Origin: Albifimbria verrucaria
Lineage: Eukaryota; Ascomycota; Sordariomycetes; Hypocreales; Stachybotryaceae
Direction of reading: 5' to 3'
Assembly: GCA_020081605.1 (NCBI GenBank)
Contig: JAHREC010000011.1
Location: 1,984,001 to 2,048,000, forward strand
DNA length: 64,000 nt
Positions 1 through 15,935 of this stretch are shown piece after piece (the stretch's first letter is position 1; each line of letters opens with the position of its first letter). The position numbers were made by a program, and so were the translations under genes. The notes under the pieces are model-generated. The model did not search any database. It saw nothing but the letters and a program-made list of their open reading frames with translations, and had not been told where the DNA came from.

Positions 1-746
1 AACATCTAGAGGAAATCTACATTCTTACTTGGTCAAATAGAGAAACAATGCCAAAAATAGCCCTAGGTAGCGCTCCAGATATATCAAAGAAAGAAGTATG
101 TGCAATAAGAATCGTGTATGTTGTGCATTTCTGTTTCACAGTTGACGATTTACCCTCCGCTTGGTGGAATTGAGCAAGGGCATAGACACAAAAATATCAA
201 CACTAATCTTCACTCGTCGATAGAAACAATGCCAAAACCAGAACCGCGAGGTGACTCTGCAATGTCTACGATGCCAAGATGAAATGATTAATCGTCATAT
301 TTATTATAATTATTTTTTAATGGGAACTTATTGTCCACTCTGCTTTTCTCGTGTAGGCGGTCAGTGTCAGTAGCACCAAGTTTTGTTAGTCAAACAGCCC
401 ACTAGATACGTCAGGTTGACATATGCAGGTGCATTACGCTGAAGACCAATGGCGCATCTATTTAAGGGTATTTGGAAATCTTCTGCCATCCATACATTCT
501 TCCCTCACAGCCTAGTGGAAGTGCAAACCGCTTCTCGGCATGAATCGATCCGTTAAGTGCCCAAGCCAGCTGAAATAACAGGTCTAGACCGTGCCAAGGT
601 CAACCACCAACATGGCCCCTCGCCTTTCGCCGATTGGCCAGCGAAACTTCAGGGCCTCTCTAATTAAATATTAGTCCCTCCCTCTCGCAACAACACTTTC
701 TTGGCTCGAGTATTGTGTATTGGCGCAGCGCTGTTTAATCTTCACA
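1..746. other. intergenic, left edge to the Smr gene
   Basis: No coding region, RNA gene or repeat could be supported here. It is moderately AT-rich at 290-320 and should contain the promoter and 5' leader of the Smr-domain gene that starts at 747. Confidence 0.5.
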
Positions 747-1629
747 ATGGCTATTCCTATGCACAGACTGGGCGGTCGAGGTACGTTTTTATCCAGCCCT
801 TGAAATCCGTTGAAACCCGTCAATTGACCGCCGAACAACAGCCCTTCACTCCGGTGATGACGACGCTGCTGAACAGGAGTACGATCGTCTCCGTGACTTG
901 GCGCGCGCCGAGGCTGAGAAGCGCAATGCTTGCTTCGATCGCGTACGTTTGTTTTCTTTTCCTTCCCTCAATTGAATTCTGGAGGAGCTAACCAGAGAAA
1001 CAGTCTCGTCGAGCCTACGATGACGGCGACGGTGCCACGGCCAAACAACTGTCCAACGAAGGCAAGGCGCATGATCGCAAGATGGATGAATACAACCGCC
1101 AAGCCTCCGACTTCATCTTCCGCGAGAACAACGCGCCTGGTCGCGTCGAGCCCGACTGCATCGACCTCCACGGTCAGTTCGTAGAGGAAGCGGAGCGCAT
1201 CCTCGAGGAGCGCATCCGTGCAGACCAAGCCGCTGGCCAAACACATCTCCATGCCATCGTTGGCAAGGGCATCACTCTGCCGGCCATGTGCAGAAAATCA
1301 AGCCCAAGGTTGAGGAGATATGCCGCGAATTGGGTCTCCAATACCGTACAGAGGAGAATGCTGGCAGGATATACATCAATCTCCAGGGCGGCGAGCCGCA
1401 TGGACCTGGATACCAGGGCCATGGTGGTTCTGGAGGGTACTCTGGACACCAGGGCGGCCAACAGCACCACGGTGGACAACAGCATGGCGGAGAATACCCT
1501 GGCGGACAGCAGCACGGCGGACAGCACCAGCAGCAGAACCAGCAAAACGACGACATTGCCGAATTCGTTGGAAAGCAGCTGCCCTGGATTTTGCGCAAGA
1601 TGGAGAAGCATTGCTGTGTTATCATGTAA
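747..1629 (+). CDS. Smr-domain (DUF1771 + Smr) protein with C-terminal CaaX box
   Basis: Predicted about 253 residues in three exons: 747-780, 842-942 and 1004-1629, with GT-AG introns at 781-841 and 943-1003. Exons 2-3 encode a DUF1771 helix rich in charged residues (AEKRNACFDRSRRAYDDG), followed by an Smr domain with the hallmark DLHG (IDLHGQFVEEA) and the GKG nucleic-acid-binding loop. Smr domains in other proteins act as nicking nucleases or RNA binders; the fungal function is not settled. The tail is a Gly/Gln/His-rich repeat (GGQQHGG-like, about 1430-1540) ending in CCVIM, a farnesylation-type CaaX motif with an adjacent Cys. The frame changes at about 1269-1273, inside the conserved GKGNHS motif, where one A seems to be missing (GGCATCAC instead of GGCAATCAC). 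Downstream the protein continues as QKIKPKVEEICREL to the stop at 1629. Confidence 0.85.
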
Positions 1630-1960
1630 ATGGGTACGGGATCTGCGTTGCACCTCCTTCAACAACTCTGGCTTCTAGCACGGAGGGATGCCCTGTTACG
1701 ACTTTTCAAGGACTGCGTTAATGTGGCTTTGGCAATATCCATGTTTCTGGATCGCTAATGTCTGTTTTGAGATTTTTAGATCTGATTATGATGCTTTCTT
1801 GATGAGAAATCGTTTCGTTTTATACCCTTTATATAAATCGCATCAAATCTAGTAGATTTTAGAATCTATATACTCTGGTTGCATACCGAACTCCTAACAA
1901 TGTTTTCATTTACTGTTTTTACCTGCGCATTCTTCAACAACAAATCTTGATATATACTCT

Positions 1961-2766
1961 TTAGCTCTCACTTCCTTGCCTCTCTGGTTCGTCATCCGTA
2001 AGGCGCTTGGGTGGCGGAGCGGCTTTGGACAGGGCAAATCCGACCACTTCGCAAATAAGGACAACTATCATCTCTGGGATAACACACATGCCCAGGTAGA
2101 TGTCGAAAGTCTCTAAGCGGTCGCCGAAAGTGAGGAGGCAGGAGTATGCCAGCCTCACGATGAGGAAAGGTAGAGCGACAATAATTGCAGCAAAAGTGCG
2201 ACGCTCCCCTGAGGCACAAGCCCTATCTTCCTCACCAGGTAATAGATCTCGACGCAGAGGAAGGCCACAACGGCGATCATGAGTCCCATGCTGGCGTCGC
2301 TGGTGGCAGAGTATTTTATCGAATCGTCCGTTCGTTTAGTTTCAAAGCCGCCCACGATGGAAGTAATCATAGCTACAAGCATGAGTGTGTCGATTAGGCG
2401 CCGGTACAGAGGCTTGACAACGACATCTCTATCGCGGTTGATGGAGCTGAAGATGCGCTCTAAGAGACCCAGCAGAACGACAAGAAGCATGCCGAGGCCG
2501 ACAGAATTGAGAACGGTCCAGCCCCTAATGAGAGCCTGATTCGAAGGATTGTTGATGGAGGCTAAGAGGAAAAAGGACCCAAGAAAGTTGGCGACGGCGA
2601 GGATGACAAGATACACCCATCCATCATTTAAGCTCCAACCATGCTTGAAACATAAATAAACGGCGATTGGAAGATAGAAGGAGAAGAGGACAACTTTTGC
2701 AATGGCAATTGAATCGAAGCTGTTCATAGGCCTGCTGCCTGACTCGGCTGCCCGTATCTCGACCAT
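1961..2766 (-). CDS. multi-pass membrane protein, DUF7702-like fungal family
   Basis: About 268 residues starting at 2766 (MVEIRAAES) or at the downstream Met near 2727 (MNSFDSIAIAK). Six to seven hydrophobic segments are visible: AKVVLFSFYLPIAVYL, WVYLVILAVANFLGSFFLL, VLNSVGLGMLLVVLLGLL, LIDTLMLVAMITSIVGG, GLMIAVVAFLCVEIYYL, then TFAAIIVALPFLIV and a last segment near PEMIVVLICEVVGFAL. The cytosolic tail is short and polar. The layout fits small seven-helix fungal proteins grouped as DUF7702, whose function is unknown. The reading frame changes at about 2215-2222: after VRKIG the protein continues as ASGERRTFAAI in the next frame, consistent with one missing G (on the coding strand). No intron of reasonable length explains the shift. 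Confidence 0.65.
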
Positions 2767-3424
2767 GGCGGCGTTGTCAAGGGAACAATTGAATGGGTTG
2801 TTCAGAACTGAAAATCAGACCGTGGGGAAGATATGATACAATTTGTGGTTTCAAACCAGTCTATCAATCTCTGTCAATGGGCTTGGGGCCAAGCGTGTGC
2901 TGGTAAGGAATAGAAACGAGTATCAGATATATAGGAATAGGAGACTTAGACGGGAGCTAAGATCGGATGGTGAAAAGATAGATTGATGGATGGCTGACTA
3001 GGTATAAAGGACAAAGGCTGGCTACGAGTCTTGGGATGAAGACTCTCTTTTATCTCAATGTCCTAACTAAAGTCCCATGTCAAAAGAGCGGCTGTGCATT
3101 GGCATTATGAGGCGTGGTGTTGCACCATGATCTTCAACTCGAATGGATTTCCAAATGCGGAAAGGCGGCGAGTGGTTGAGTGGCTCTCGTCTCGTCTGGA
3201 CTGCTGGGAGGCACTTTAGGTTGCATCATCTCACCTCGAATCGACTGCAGTTTTGGGTTAAAGGCTTTGGGGGCCGCTAAGAACCCTGCAGTAGGCCCTT
3301 GCTCACAGATCCTTCACTGAATCCTCTGCCCAGTGACGATTAAACTTAGTGACTTTTTTTAAACGTGAACCCCGCCAGACGTTTGCACATTTCCCTCCAT
3401 CCGCTGGGTCTCAGGCACGTCACA
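2767..3424. other. intergenic between divergent genes
   Basis: Shared upstream region of the minus-strand membrane protein and the plus-strand KTI12 gene. A purine-rich stretch lies at about 2930-3010 and pyrimidine-rich sequence just before 3425. No gene or strong motif seen. Confidence 0.5.
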
Positions 3425-4363
3425 ATGCCGGTAGGTCAGCCTCTCCTCTCTGTCGTTTCAGATTTGGCCTTCGCTACAGTGGCTGACCTTGAGTGTCTAT
3501 CCAGTTAATCATAGTCACCGGTTTGCCATCATCCGGCAAGTCGACCCGCGCTAAGCAGCTCCATGACTACCTCTCCGGCCGCGTCGCCGACTCCAAATAC
3601 CGGCTTCACCTGATCTCAGACGACTCGCTTTCCATTTCGCGCACCGTTTATGATCTGTCCAAGCTCCCGGCACATACGCGATCGGCAAATGCCCCGAGAA
3701 GAATGCGCGCGCCGCCATATACGGGGCCGTCAAGCGCGTGCTGAGCGACAAGGACATTGTCATTCTGGATGGCCTAAATTACATCAAGGGATGGCGCTAC
3801 CAATTGCATTGCGAAGCTAAAGCCGTGCGAACCCCCAGCTGCATATTGCAGATCGGCTGCTCCAAGGATCGTGCCAGGGAAGTCAACGAAGAAAGACGGC
3901 GGCGCAAGGAAACGGAACAGAACGAGCCTGGTGTCTCGGATGCTTCCCTTCGGACGATGCCGAGCCCTACGACCCCGAGAATTGGGACAATCTCGTTTTC
4001 CGCTACGAGGAGCCCAACCCAATGACCCGCTGGGACAGTCCTCTGTTCACACTCATTTGGGAAGACGACGAAGAGCAGACAACAAAAGTATTTGACAGCA
4101 TGTGGGAAACGATAGCTGGAGAAGCCAAGAAGGTTGTTCGACCGAACCAGGCAACCGTACAGCGAGGCCGCGACGCTGGCGGCGACTACCTCTATATGCT
4201 TGATCGCGAGACCCAGGACATCGTAAAAAGGATCCTTGAGCAACAAGGCGAAGACGCAGGTGGCGAAGAGGTCAAGATACCATACAAGGCCTCAAAGGAG
4301 GATGACCTCATTGTTTACCTACCCGTCGGGAAAAGCTCGGCTTACCTCAGCTTCAGAGAATGA
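3425..4363 (+). CDS. KTI12: Elongator-associated P-loop protein Kti12
   Basis: Kti12 binds Elongator and tRNA and is needed for wobble-uridine modification. Exon 1 is only ATG CCG (3425-3430); the intron is 3431-3504; exon 2 runs 3505-4363, about 288 residues in all. The N-terminus has a P-loop (TGLPSSGKST) and an ISDDS motif typical of the Kti12/PSTK kinase-like family. The middle has DKDIVILDGLNYIKGWRYQL and the C-terminal part has FRYEEPNPMTRWDSPLF, both strong family signatures. Two frame changes are visible. Near 3667 LPGTYAIGKCPEKNARAAIYG is recovered by adding one C to a CCC run. Near 3945 DAFPSDDAEPYDPENW is recovered by adding one C. The only-six-base first exon is common for this gene in related fungi. 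Confidence 0.9.
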
Positions 4364-6066
4364 GGCGAGCGTTTGTTTCACTGAACCGTGGTGGTATTGG
4401 GCTGGAGTCGGTAGGGAACATGGCTGCCGATAAGGTGAGGGAAACCTTCGTTCGGTATTTGAACTCCAGCTTTGAAAACGATGAATGAGATACCAGGTTG
4501 GGATTTGGTTTCGCCTAGAGCTGTCCTCCGAAGCGAACCTAAGACCGCATCCTCTGAAAGATGCAGACGCTGTAGCTAGTCTTGGATTAGTGCTGGTTGC
4601 GATGCTGCCTCACAGATGGTCAAATCGAGAGCCGGGGTGCAGGGACCTAAGATGAAGCCATGTTTGCTTACTGATCTATCGATCAACATGGTGGAGTTAG
4701 AGGATTACTCAGGACAAAATTGACGACGTAATGACGAGCTTGTCTGGCTGAAGATACTCAGATTAATGATGTACAGAGACGTATTATGGAGAAGAACGAA
4801 GAGTATGTCTAGATTATAGCATCACTAACAACATTATCTATGCATTGCAAGGAATATGGGATTTAGGCTACATCGGCCTTGGCGGCTTGGGATGGACATG
4901 GAGCAAGCGGCGTTTGCGGACTGAGAACCCCACAACCGCATCCGGAGGCGGCAGTTGTCACGTACGGCCTAAGACAGGCTGCATAGATAGGTAGGTAGGT
5001 AGGCAACAGAAGAATTGCGAAGCGGAATAGAGACAAACAAATCCAAAGTGGCTCTTCTGTTACACACGGAATGACAAATCGTAAAGTCGAGAAATGACAC
5101 AAACTTGCTGCCTACGGAGGATAGTTACCGAGAAGGGTTCTCTGGCAGTGTTTGTCCAAGAGACTGTGGCGATATGGTGCAGGAATAGCCATTTACACGT
5201 GTCATGACCAACGATGTGGCGTTAGTTAATGAGACGTGGTAACTACGAGGTATGGTTTGCTCTCGGGTGTAAGAAGAAAAAAAAAGTGCACGTGCAGAAA
5301 AAATGACTGACAAGAGGCAAAGGTTGCAGAATAAGCAAAAAAGAGAGAGGAAGAGAAGTCAATAGAACACAAAGGCAAGGCTCACAGACTTGTTGAGAGG
5401 TGATTGAGTCCTGTGCCTGAGGTAGGACAGGCAGGTAGTGTTTGCTGTGGCGCGGTCATTGCTTACAGTTTGCATGCCTGCACCAAGAGTACTTGGTGGG
5501 CCACCTCAGCGCAGGCGCCTGGAGCGTACCATGCACCACGGAAAGGCTGCTCTGTTGCGTGGCCCGCCAGCTGCCTGCCCGCTAGTACCAGGTAGGGGGC
5601 CTGAGAGCTCCCTCATCATCAAGGTGGAAAGTGGGAGAAGCTTCGACCCTGTTGGCCCACACACTGCATCATCGCACCGCCGGCAGCTTAGATAAGCCGA
5701 TTTCAGGTCCTGTATCATCGATCTTCCGGTCCGTCCAGGGGTTTGCGGTGATATCATTGGCTCAGACTCGTCGCCGTCACCGTCTGGTCCAGGTGGTGGT
5801 GGTGTGCTGCAGTTCCGAAACTGGCCTCTCAACAGCTCCGAACCTTCGCCTCTTCATCAACCTCTTCTCACCACAACACCATCTCCTTCCTTTCCGACCA
5901 TCGAGAGAGCCTTTTCGCAGACTCTTCTCCTTTCGCATCCTTTTCTCTCCGCAATCACCCTTTCGCAAACGCCTGCCCGCACCCATCCTGTGCGTGGTCC
6001 GCCTGGCCTCACTTGTGTTTGCCCGATCCCAATCAGCATAGCTTTCCGTGAACAACGCTCGACGAG
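4364..6066. other. intergenic / 5' leader of CDC48
   Basis: About 1.7 kb without a supportable gene. It contains a short TAGG microsatellite at 4988-5003, an A-rich stretch at 5273-5305, and a strongly pyrimidine-rich segment at 5840-6000 that looks like the promoter/5' UTR of CDC48. Open frames here lack any recognisable protein features. Confidence 0.55.
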
Positions 6067-8805
<2,739 letters not shown>

Positions 8806-9676
8806 ACGTGCTCGGCTGTGTGGAAACATAATGCCGGTTCCTGTGTATTTTAAAGGTTTCGCAACTCGTACATCTGCATTGACTTGAACACACATTTAGT
8901 GATTCGGATTATATCCACGCACTAACTGTGGCTGGTTACTTGGAGTGGGAGTTGGTAGATTGGTAGAGAGGTAGAGAGGAACTGGCAGCTTTCTTATTTA
9001 TGGTATACAAATCCTTCTATCTCCACATGAATCTATGGCAAATGTAATGTTGCTCGTGAAGTTACTGGCCTATATGTGCTTTGTTGGCGATCTTGCTCAC
9101 CAGTCAGTTTGGACAAGTATGCCCATAGCTTGACTCACCCACTGAGAACAAGACGATACGAATTTCTGTCTCATTAGGTAAACTCTTACGAAGTACGTCG
9201 ACACACCTAGAGAAGTAACCTCTCGTCAAGCAAGACACTATAGGTAGATATTAAACATGAATCTATTCATATGCTTTGTTCGTAACTATTTGCAGCCCCC
9301 TTTCAACTACTCCTTTCCTTGATCATATGTGTTTCCCAAAGTTGTTTCGCTGTCGCTTCTTTGATTGATGATATCTCTTCGCTCTGCCAGACCCCAGCTG
9401 TCTGTGTCGATTCCTCCGCTGCTAGTCTCTGGATTTCCGGTTGAGTTTACTGCTACGGGGAGTGGCGGTTCTCACGTGTCTCTTTACTCCAAAATTCCCG
9501 TTGCAAGGGTATTAGTATCCCCGTGGCAGGCGTTTGGTCATCTGTACGCAGGGCTTTTTGCCTTCATCTCATGTTTGCTTCCCCGTTATAGTGTGAGCGT
9601 GGTATCATCGTCCTTCGCGGCGTATGTTTGTATGGCTTGTATATGGCCATATTTACTGAGGGCGCAGGCACTCTGT
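8806..9676. other. intergenic between convergent genes
   Basis: Region between the 3' ends of CDC48 (+) and the small minus-strand gene. Presumably 3' UTRs; no gene, repeat or clear terminator motif could be supported. Confidence 0.5.
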
Positions 9677-10203
9677 TCAACTCGTACCGTCTTCGAGCTC
9701 GCAGACGGCCTCGAGACTCTCACGCGTGACTTTGAGAGCATCTTCGACGACCGAGTCTGGCACGGCGAGGCTTGGTTTGTCCGCAGCGGCAGCGCCGTTG
9801 ACCTTCTTCGCGTCGCCGTTGGTTGCAGCCTTGCCGTTCGTGCTGGCGCCGCCTCCGGCCACGGTGTCGGCGCGCACATCGTCGAGGACGCGGCGCAGGA
9901 GCGCGGGGAAGGTGGTGACCTCGCCGGAACGCAGGAGGGTGAGGGCGTGGTTCTGGATCAAGGTGGGCCAGTTGGTGGAATGGGCGTTCAGGGAGTGGAG
10001 GAGCGATTCTTGGATCCTGTAAAGCCAGACTTGTTAGAGCAGAAGAAGAACCGAGTGGCGTGGACGCCGGCATACTTGGAGACATGGCCATCCCGCAGAA
10101 GCAAGGTGTTGATCTGCGATCGCAGATCAGGGTCCAGGGTGGCTGGCGTGTAGTTCGCGGCGGCAGAGGGCACCTTTACGGGTGTCGACGGTCGTTGCGA
10201 CAT
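9677..10203 (-). CDS. unrecognised small conserved-looking protein
   Basis: Two exons, 10076-10203 and 9677-10016, joined across a 59 bp GT-AG intron (10017-10075), give about 155 residues with no frame break. The N-terminus (MSQRPSTPVKVPSAAANYTP) is Pro/Ser/Ala-rich and probably disordered. The middle is a helical, Leu-rich segment (IQESLLHSLNAHSTNWPTL, then ALTLLRSGEVTTFPALLRRV). A low-complexity Ala/Gly/Asn linker follows and then an acidic amphipathic C-terminus (DALKVTRESLEAVCELEDG). The size and a basic PVK patch near the N-terminus would suit a small nuclear complex subunit, but I do not recognise the family. The clean intron and preserved frame are the main evidence that it is real. 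Confidence 0.65.
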
Positions 10204-13200
10204 CCTGAATGTGTATAATAGAGCGGTGGTAGCAAAAAGCTAGCGGGGGCGTGACGCGTAGGCGGGCGATGGCGCAAAGGAAGATCGTTTGGACAGCCTC
10301 GTAGAGATGCGCCTCTGAGCTTCACAACGTGCAGTGTAACGCTATTACCGTCGCGTTCCGAGCAAGGAGGTGGCGACTTTACCCCGACCGTGTGCACCGT
10401 TGATTCGCCAAGTCTAGGTCTTGCGGCTGACGCTGGCTCGAGAGGAGCAAGCTTCTTCGTTCACAGCCTGGGGAGCTACTCTTTTCCTTGATGGATTGAA
10501 AGTCAGCTCGGAGATCGCATCACACACATAGCTCCAAAGGCCTGAGCGCATGTACCTTTATCATCCAAGGCTGTTGGTAGAGACCCAGCAACAGCACATG
10601 AATGTTTCACTGGCAGCGTTGACAGAGAGCCGGTCGTCGCCAACTTGATCAACTGGGATGGTGAGGATGGAATTCGCGGCGGGACGAGGCTGACGCTGGG
10701 AAGGTTTTCCGACGGCACAAGGCTGAAAGGGACAGCAGCCAACCAACCAAGAGGCGTGATACAGGGGTTGTTTTGCAAAGCGCCTTGCTGCCATTAGTCA
10801 GTGGGCCAGGCAGTGGACAAGCGCCGGCGACAACGACCTTTGGTGGGGTCCGTCTTGGCTCTTCCGAATGCGAAAGTGTGGGAATGGCGACCCTGTTTTC
10901 GGGGTTTCCTCTTGCCCGTGGGCCAGTATGGCTACCCTATACTTATGCGGTATTGCTTGAGGCTATCCTACCTACCCGTATGTTCCTCCACATGTACTTG
11001 CTACAACTCGAGATACCTCGACGCAATCGCTGTACCACCAGCACCGCGTGATCATCTTCTCCATGTTATCCTTGGATCTGCTTGGGTGCCCAATTCAGCC
11101 TCCTCAACATGTCAGTCTGACCATGTTGTACGACGCAGCTGTAACGACACGTCGACACGGCTATACGTCCTCACACTCTTGTCGGATCTGAGGTCTCATC
11201 CGCCTGGATCCGAAGCCCGACACCTCTCACCGCCGCAGAGATAAGAAATGTGCAAAACGGGAGAGGCTAGAGGAGCTACCCAGTGCCAAGCCGGGCATCT
11301 CATACGCACCGGGAGAGTCATGTTGGACGCTCTCGTGGGCTCCTCGGTATCCCTTGCACGGCTGCAACACCACCGTTGCCAGTGCCAACTCAAAACCACG
11401 GTCAACTCGCTCGCTGCGCATACGTGTCACTCTGATATTGCCATGACTCGGTCAAGGTTGTCGGACGGCCACCGAAGAACCAACCATGCCGGTAGATCCC
11501 ACGTAGTCTTCCCTCCCCAGACGAAGTCGGCTCCAACTCACCCGAGTTTCTACTTTCGCTCCAATACCGAGCCATGACTGTCCGTTCCTGTACAGCTTCA
11601 CTGAGGCTTCGCTGATCACTGTTCAAATCTGGCAGGATTACTGCCTGGTTAAAACCGACACGGATACTGCACACGCACGGCGTTACCTGGCGTAACGAGA
11701 CAGGCAGGACGGAACCGCGTGGTGTGGCACGCGGCCCGGGCCGTTGAGACCGTCTTCCTTCGAAAGTCCCAGAGCCAGCTCGTCGCCGTCATGAGTGCAT
11801 ATCCCACCCCATGAAATCCAAGTTCTCACCTGCTCATAATCCTTCACCGAGTGATATGCAACCAACTGCCGCTGTCGAGGCACCACGTACCTGCTCTGCC
11901 ACCCTGTCACGGAACCCAGTCTCTTCCCGTCACATGAGCCCTCGCGGCCGCGCGATGATGCCAACCATGTCTAATTGGCCTTCACCAACCCGTCATATTC
12001 CTCCACGCCACCGTGACGTTGATCGGTCCGGAACAACAACACATGTCGACAGGGCAGGCCAGGCGGTGAGCGGTATGGACAGCCCAGTCCTGAACGTGCT
12101 ACATTATCCTCGCCAACCAAGAAGTGGGATGACTTCGGCCATGCGGGGAAGGATGCGGGCTGTCCTATCCTGACCGCCACGCCCTGCAGATTCTGGGACT
12201 GGTCCCGGCTCGCTCATACGCATTTCGTGCACCATGTAGCTGGCGAGGTGCATCGCTGGCGGCCTCGTTGACACGGGATAAGCGAGCATTTGCAGACAGC
12301 ATGTCTCATCATGCATGGCCTCGTGGGAAGCTAGGACTGGGTCAGGGGCCTGTCCCGGCTATTAGGTCATCCGGGGATAGTGCCCGTCCGTACGCAGTAC
12401 CACGGAAACACAAGAGGGTAAGCGACAGGAAAACTACGGGAGCTAGAACCCGCCGGAACCAGGGCCGTGAGGACTTCACCGTCGGATGTCCTGGACTGTG
12501 CAAGCATGCCATGTGCCGATCCACAGGTTGCAATTATTGGCTCGCAACGCTTGCCGACATGGCTGTATTTCCTGGGCTTAAGCCACTCTGGGGCTCATGA
12601 CCGAAGAGGAGCCTTGGTGGGATAGTAGCAAATAGAGGGTAGCAATGAGACACTTTCAGGAGTCTCTATCGCCCTCCTCCAGCCTGGGAAATCACCTAGT
12701 AGAGCCAGGTCAAGCTTTTCCCCAACCGCAACGTCGGGTCCGACCCGCACAAGCGCGCGTGCATCTTCATCTACATACGTACTGTAACACCAACTCGAAA
12801 CGATGGGTACGAATTGGCATGCTGCAGGCGAGATGTTATGCGTGTTTTTGTCAGTTCTCAGTTCAGATATTAGAGCACAGAATCGAGCCGGCAGGCAAGA
12901 CAGATTGCCTCTACTATGCTGGGCAGCTCAATACGGTGGTGGTAGGGAGACAACGATGTGTCCAGTCTGGGCCGATGGCTTTTGATAACCCTACCATTAG
13001 TTGTGGAGCTGTAAGCGGCTTCTCTTTTGTTCGTCGTGCTTTCGAACGAAAACGACCAAGGGGCACTGATGTTCCAAGCTGAGGTCGAGGCCCACTTGCA
13101 TGCTCAGTAGCAGCCGGCAGGAAAACACCTCGACACCTACCTACACAGGCGAGATGTGACCTGTACTAAGCAATGAAATGTACTTTGGCTAGAAAACGTT

Positions 13201-15935
13201 GGTACAGCTTCTACCGTACGAGGATGACCGGGGATGACCCAAGTCCCTGTCTTGTTGTAACGCCTACCAATGATACGGCAATGTGGATGACGAGCCGTTT
13301 GCCCGATGGATGCAGTCCGCCGCTATATGCTCAGCCGCCAAGGCCAACTTGACATGAATGACAAGACTGAGCAGGAAACGAAAGATGGACTCGAGCTCGT
13401 CTGTTGATGGCGGGCATGTACAACTAAGTAGACATATGCGCAGCTGTGTTGTGTTGCCCCAGATCGAAGCCACGGCTGTGGTGTGTGTGGACCCAGGAGC
13501 CAGGACCAAGCACTGGCAGGGATCTTGAGTGCAGCTTCGTCAAGGGCACTGTATCGTGGTGTGGATTATATGCGGCAACTGTACTCTGTACAGTACTATG
13601 GCCGGAAGTTGCGAGGTGTCGCAAAAGTGGCGGGGCGCTACTGTCCTGAAGTCATATATTCTCTTGCCGCTCATGTGTCTTGAGATTTCGTTTGGCTGCA
13701 GTAATGGCCATAAGCCACGATAGTTGGGCGACAAATCTCAAGGCCCGTCATAATCCTTTTTGAGCAGCATTTGACAGCTCAGCACCAAAGTACTGGGGTT
13801 GGATAATCGTATTTTGATGGGCGGAAGCATGCGGGGCTGCGGATAAACAGAGCCATCACATGGAAGAAGGCAGCTAACCTCAACATGCAGGCACGAATAA
13901 TGGATCGCCAGTCGGTGTCGCCGGTAGTCGACCAGCAGGAGGAGTCCCACCATACCCGCACCCGTTCCCGCATATGTATTCGAAGCCCACCGCAGGATTC
14001 GACCCAGGTGGAAATTGGTGCGAGGCAAGAGAGGACATCCAACGGCGAACTGCAGCAAAGATGGGCTAGCCTGCACATTGCTTCTCCGTGGGAGAACATC
14101 ACTTTCCGCGACATGTGTAGCTGCATCTGCATTACGTGAGCATCGTGCATCACCGAGTTTCCGAGTGTGTGCACGCGCGCGATCAACCCGGATATTTAAC
14201 TCGAGTTACCAGCTTGTGGCAGTGATGAGGATAGACGGCGTACGTATCAAAAGTTGGACAACGAAAGAACAGGGCACCATTGCATACGGGTGAAGTCATT
14301 CGACCAATAGCCATGTGCTGCAAGTCTTGACCGGTGGACCAGGGGAAATGGAGGCTCCCTCGACCGTTGCTGCTTATCTTGCTATTGGGCTGGAAGAGCT
14401 GGATATGCCTGCACGGTGGCCGTCAGTGAGATGCCACACCGAGAAGTGGTTTGATTAACGGGAAGAGCAACGGCAGTACCATCATCGAAGATGCGAAAAC
14501 GTCATTTCCCAGGTAGTGGATGCGCTGGATGCTCATGTTACACACAGTACTGAGGGAAGTGACTCGTAAGGAAAATGTCGAACAAGAATGAAGAAAGAAG
14601 TGGCTAGCATGAGATGGCACCAAGCGCTTTTGTGACGTCCTCGAGACGGTCGGCGACCACTCTTTTGGCGCTTCAGCAGAGTAAGTGTTAAGGAAAGTTC
14701 GACGATTGCCGCAGGCAGTTTGAAGAGAAGAGCGCACAATGTCTCTCTTGCTCGGCTATCCTCGTCTCTCTGCTCGCAGATGGCTCAAACAAGCATACCG
14801 TCCGGTGTGTAGGCGCAGCCAAGTAGCCACCTGGACTCCTTGTGTGTGACGGCGGCATAGCTCACGCATATCAAGGTTGTAGTCAAGCAGGGCGAGTGTG
14901 AGAGCACATCGACCCCTGTTTTCGGGACTAGGGTCAGAATACAGCACCACGGACGTCTGGCTGCAGGATAGACAAGGTGGTGTGGGAGGGACTCGGCTGC
15001 AGAGAAAGCATAGTGCGCAAGCTCAGTTGGGAATCTGGGATGCGGGAACATGGCGCCCGTAGCTCCTCGAGGTTGAATAGCCATTCTGCCCTCCCTAGAA
15101 TGGCGTTCTAGGCTCTGCAAGCTTGGTTTAGTCCCTCATGTTGAAATCACATGAAGCAAAATTGGACAACATGAAGGCCCCGGCCGAAGAGGATTGTTCG
15201 ATCTACGACTAGGATGAACGACCTTTTCAGCCAGCCAGATGTTGAGTCTGGGATGCCAAAATGACACTCCTCAGAAGCATCTTTGGGCAGTAGAGTGGGG
15301 AGACGCGTCATGAATGCCTGTATCAATGTAGAATGACGACTCGAATTGCTGAAGGACGGATCGAATTCATCCAATTTCCTGACCAAATGCAGGTGGTCGG
15401 GCCACCTGGGGCCGGATGCTCGTGGCTCCCATGTCTCAAAGAATATTCAAGTGGCACTGAGCGGCCCCTGGCATCCTGAGTCCTGGCAACTTAAGTTGGG
15501 GTACATATCGTGGAATGGAGAAAGCATGGGTGCGAGTGGTGCTAGGGCGCCTAGAGGTGGGAGGGGTGTCTCGTGTGCAGAGAGGCTCTGTTGAACTGGT
15601 CTCGAATCGACCTTGGTGGTGATGGCGGAAAGGAGAAGTGTGTCAACGCCGAAGAAGCTCCTGGGATTGATCAAGTACAACCTACCTCACCTTACTTTGC
15701 CTTACATTAGGTAGCTACCTAAGGTAGGTAGGAAGGTAGTTGGGTAGATAACATGTCAGCTGTGCAGGGAAGGGGCTGCCCTCCTTGGTTGGGATTGAAT
15801 TGAGCAATATGGAAGGAGCAGATTAGAGAGATAAGATTGGCATCAGGTAGGGCATCTATCGACATGCTGGGTAGTAAGTAAATGCATGCCTTAGTATGTA
15901 AGCAGCTAAGGTAAATGGATTACTAGGTACTACAG

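Noticed and set aside
9365..10153. 262-codon plus-strand frame opposite the gene at 9677-10203
   Set aside because: It is antisense to a spliced gene with a clean intron, shows no domain or membrane pattern, and arises from the GC-rich codons of the other strand.
11590..11640. Possible tRNA B-box (GTTCAAATC) near 11614
   Set aside because: No matching A-box or cloverleaf arms at the proper distance.
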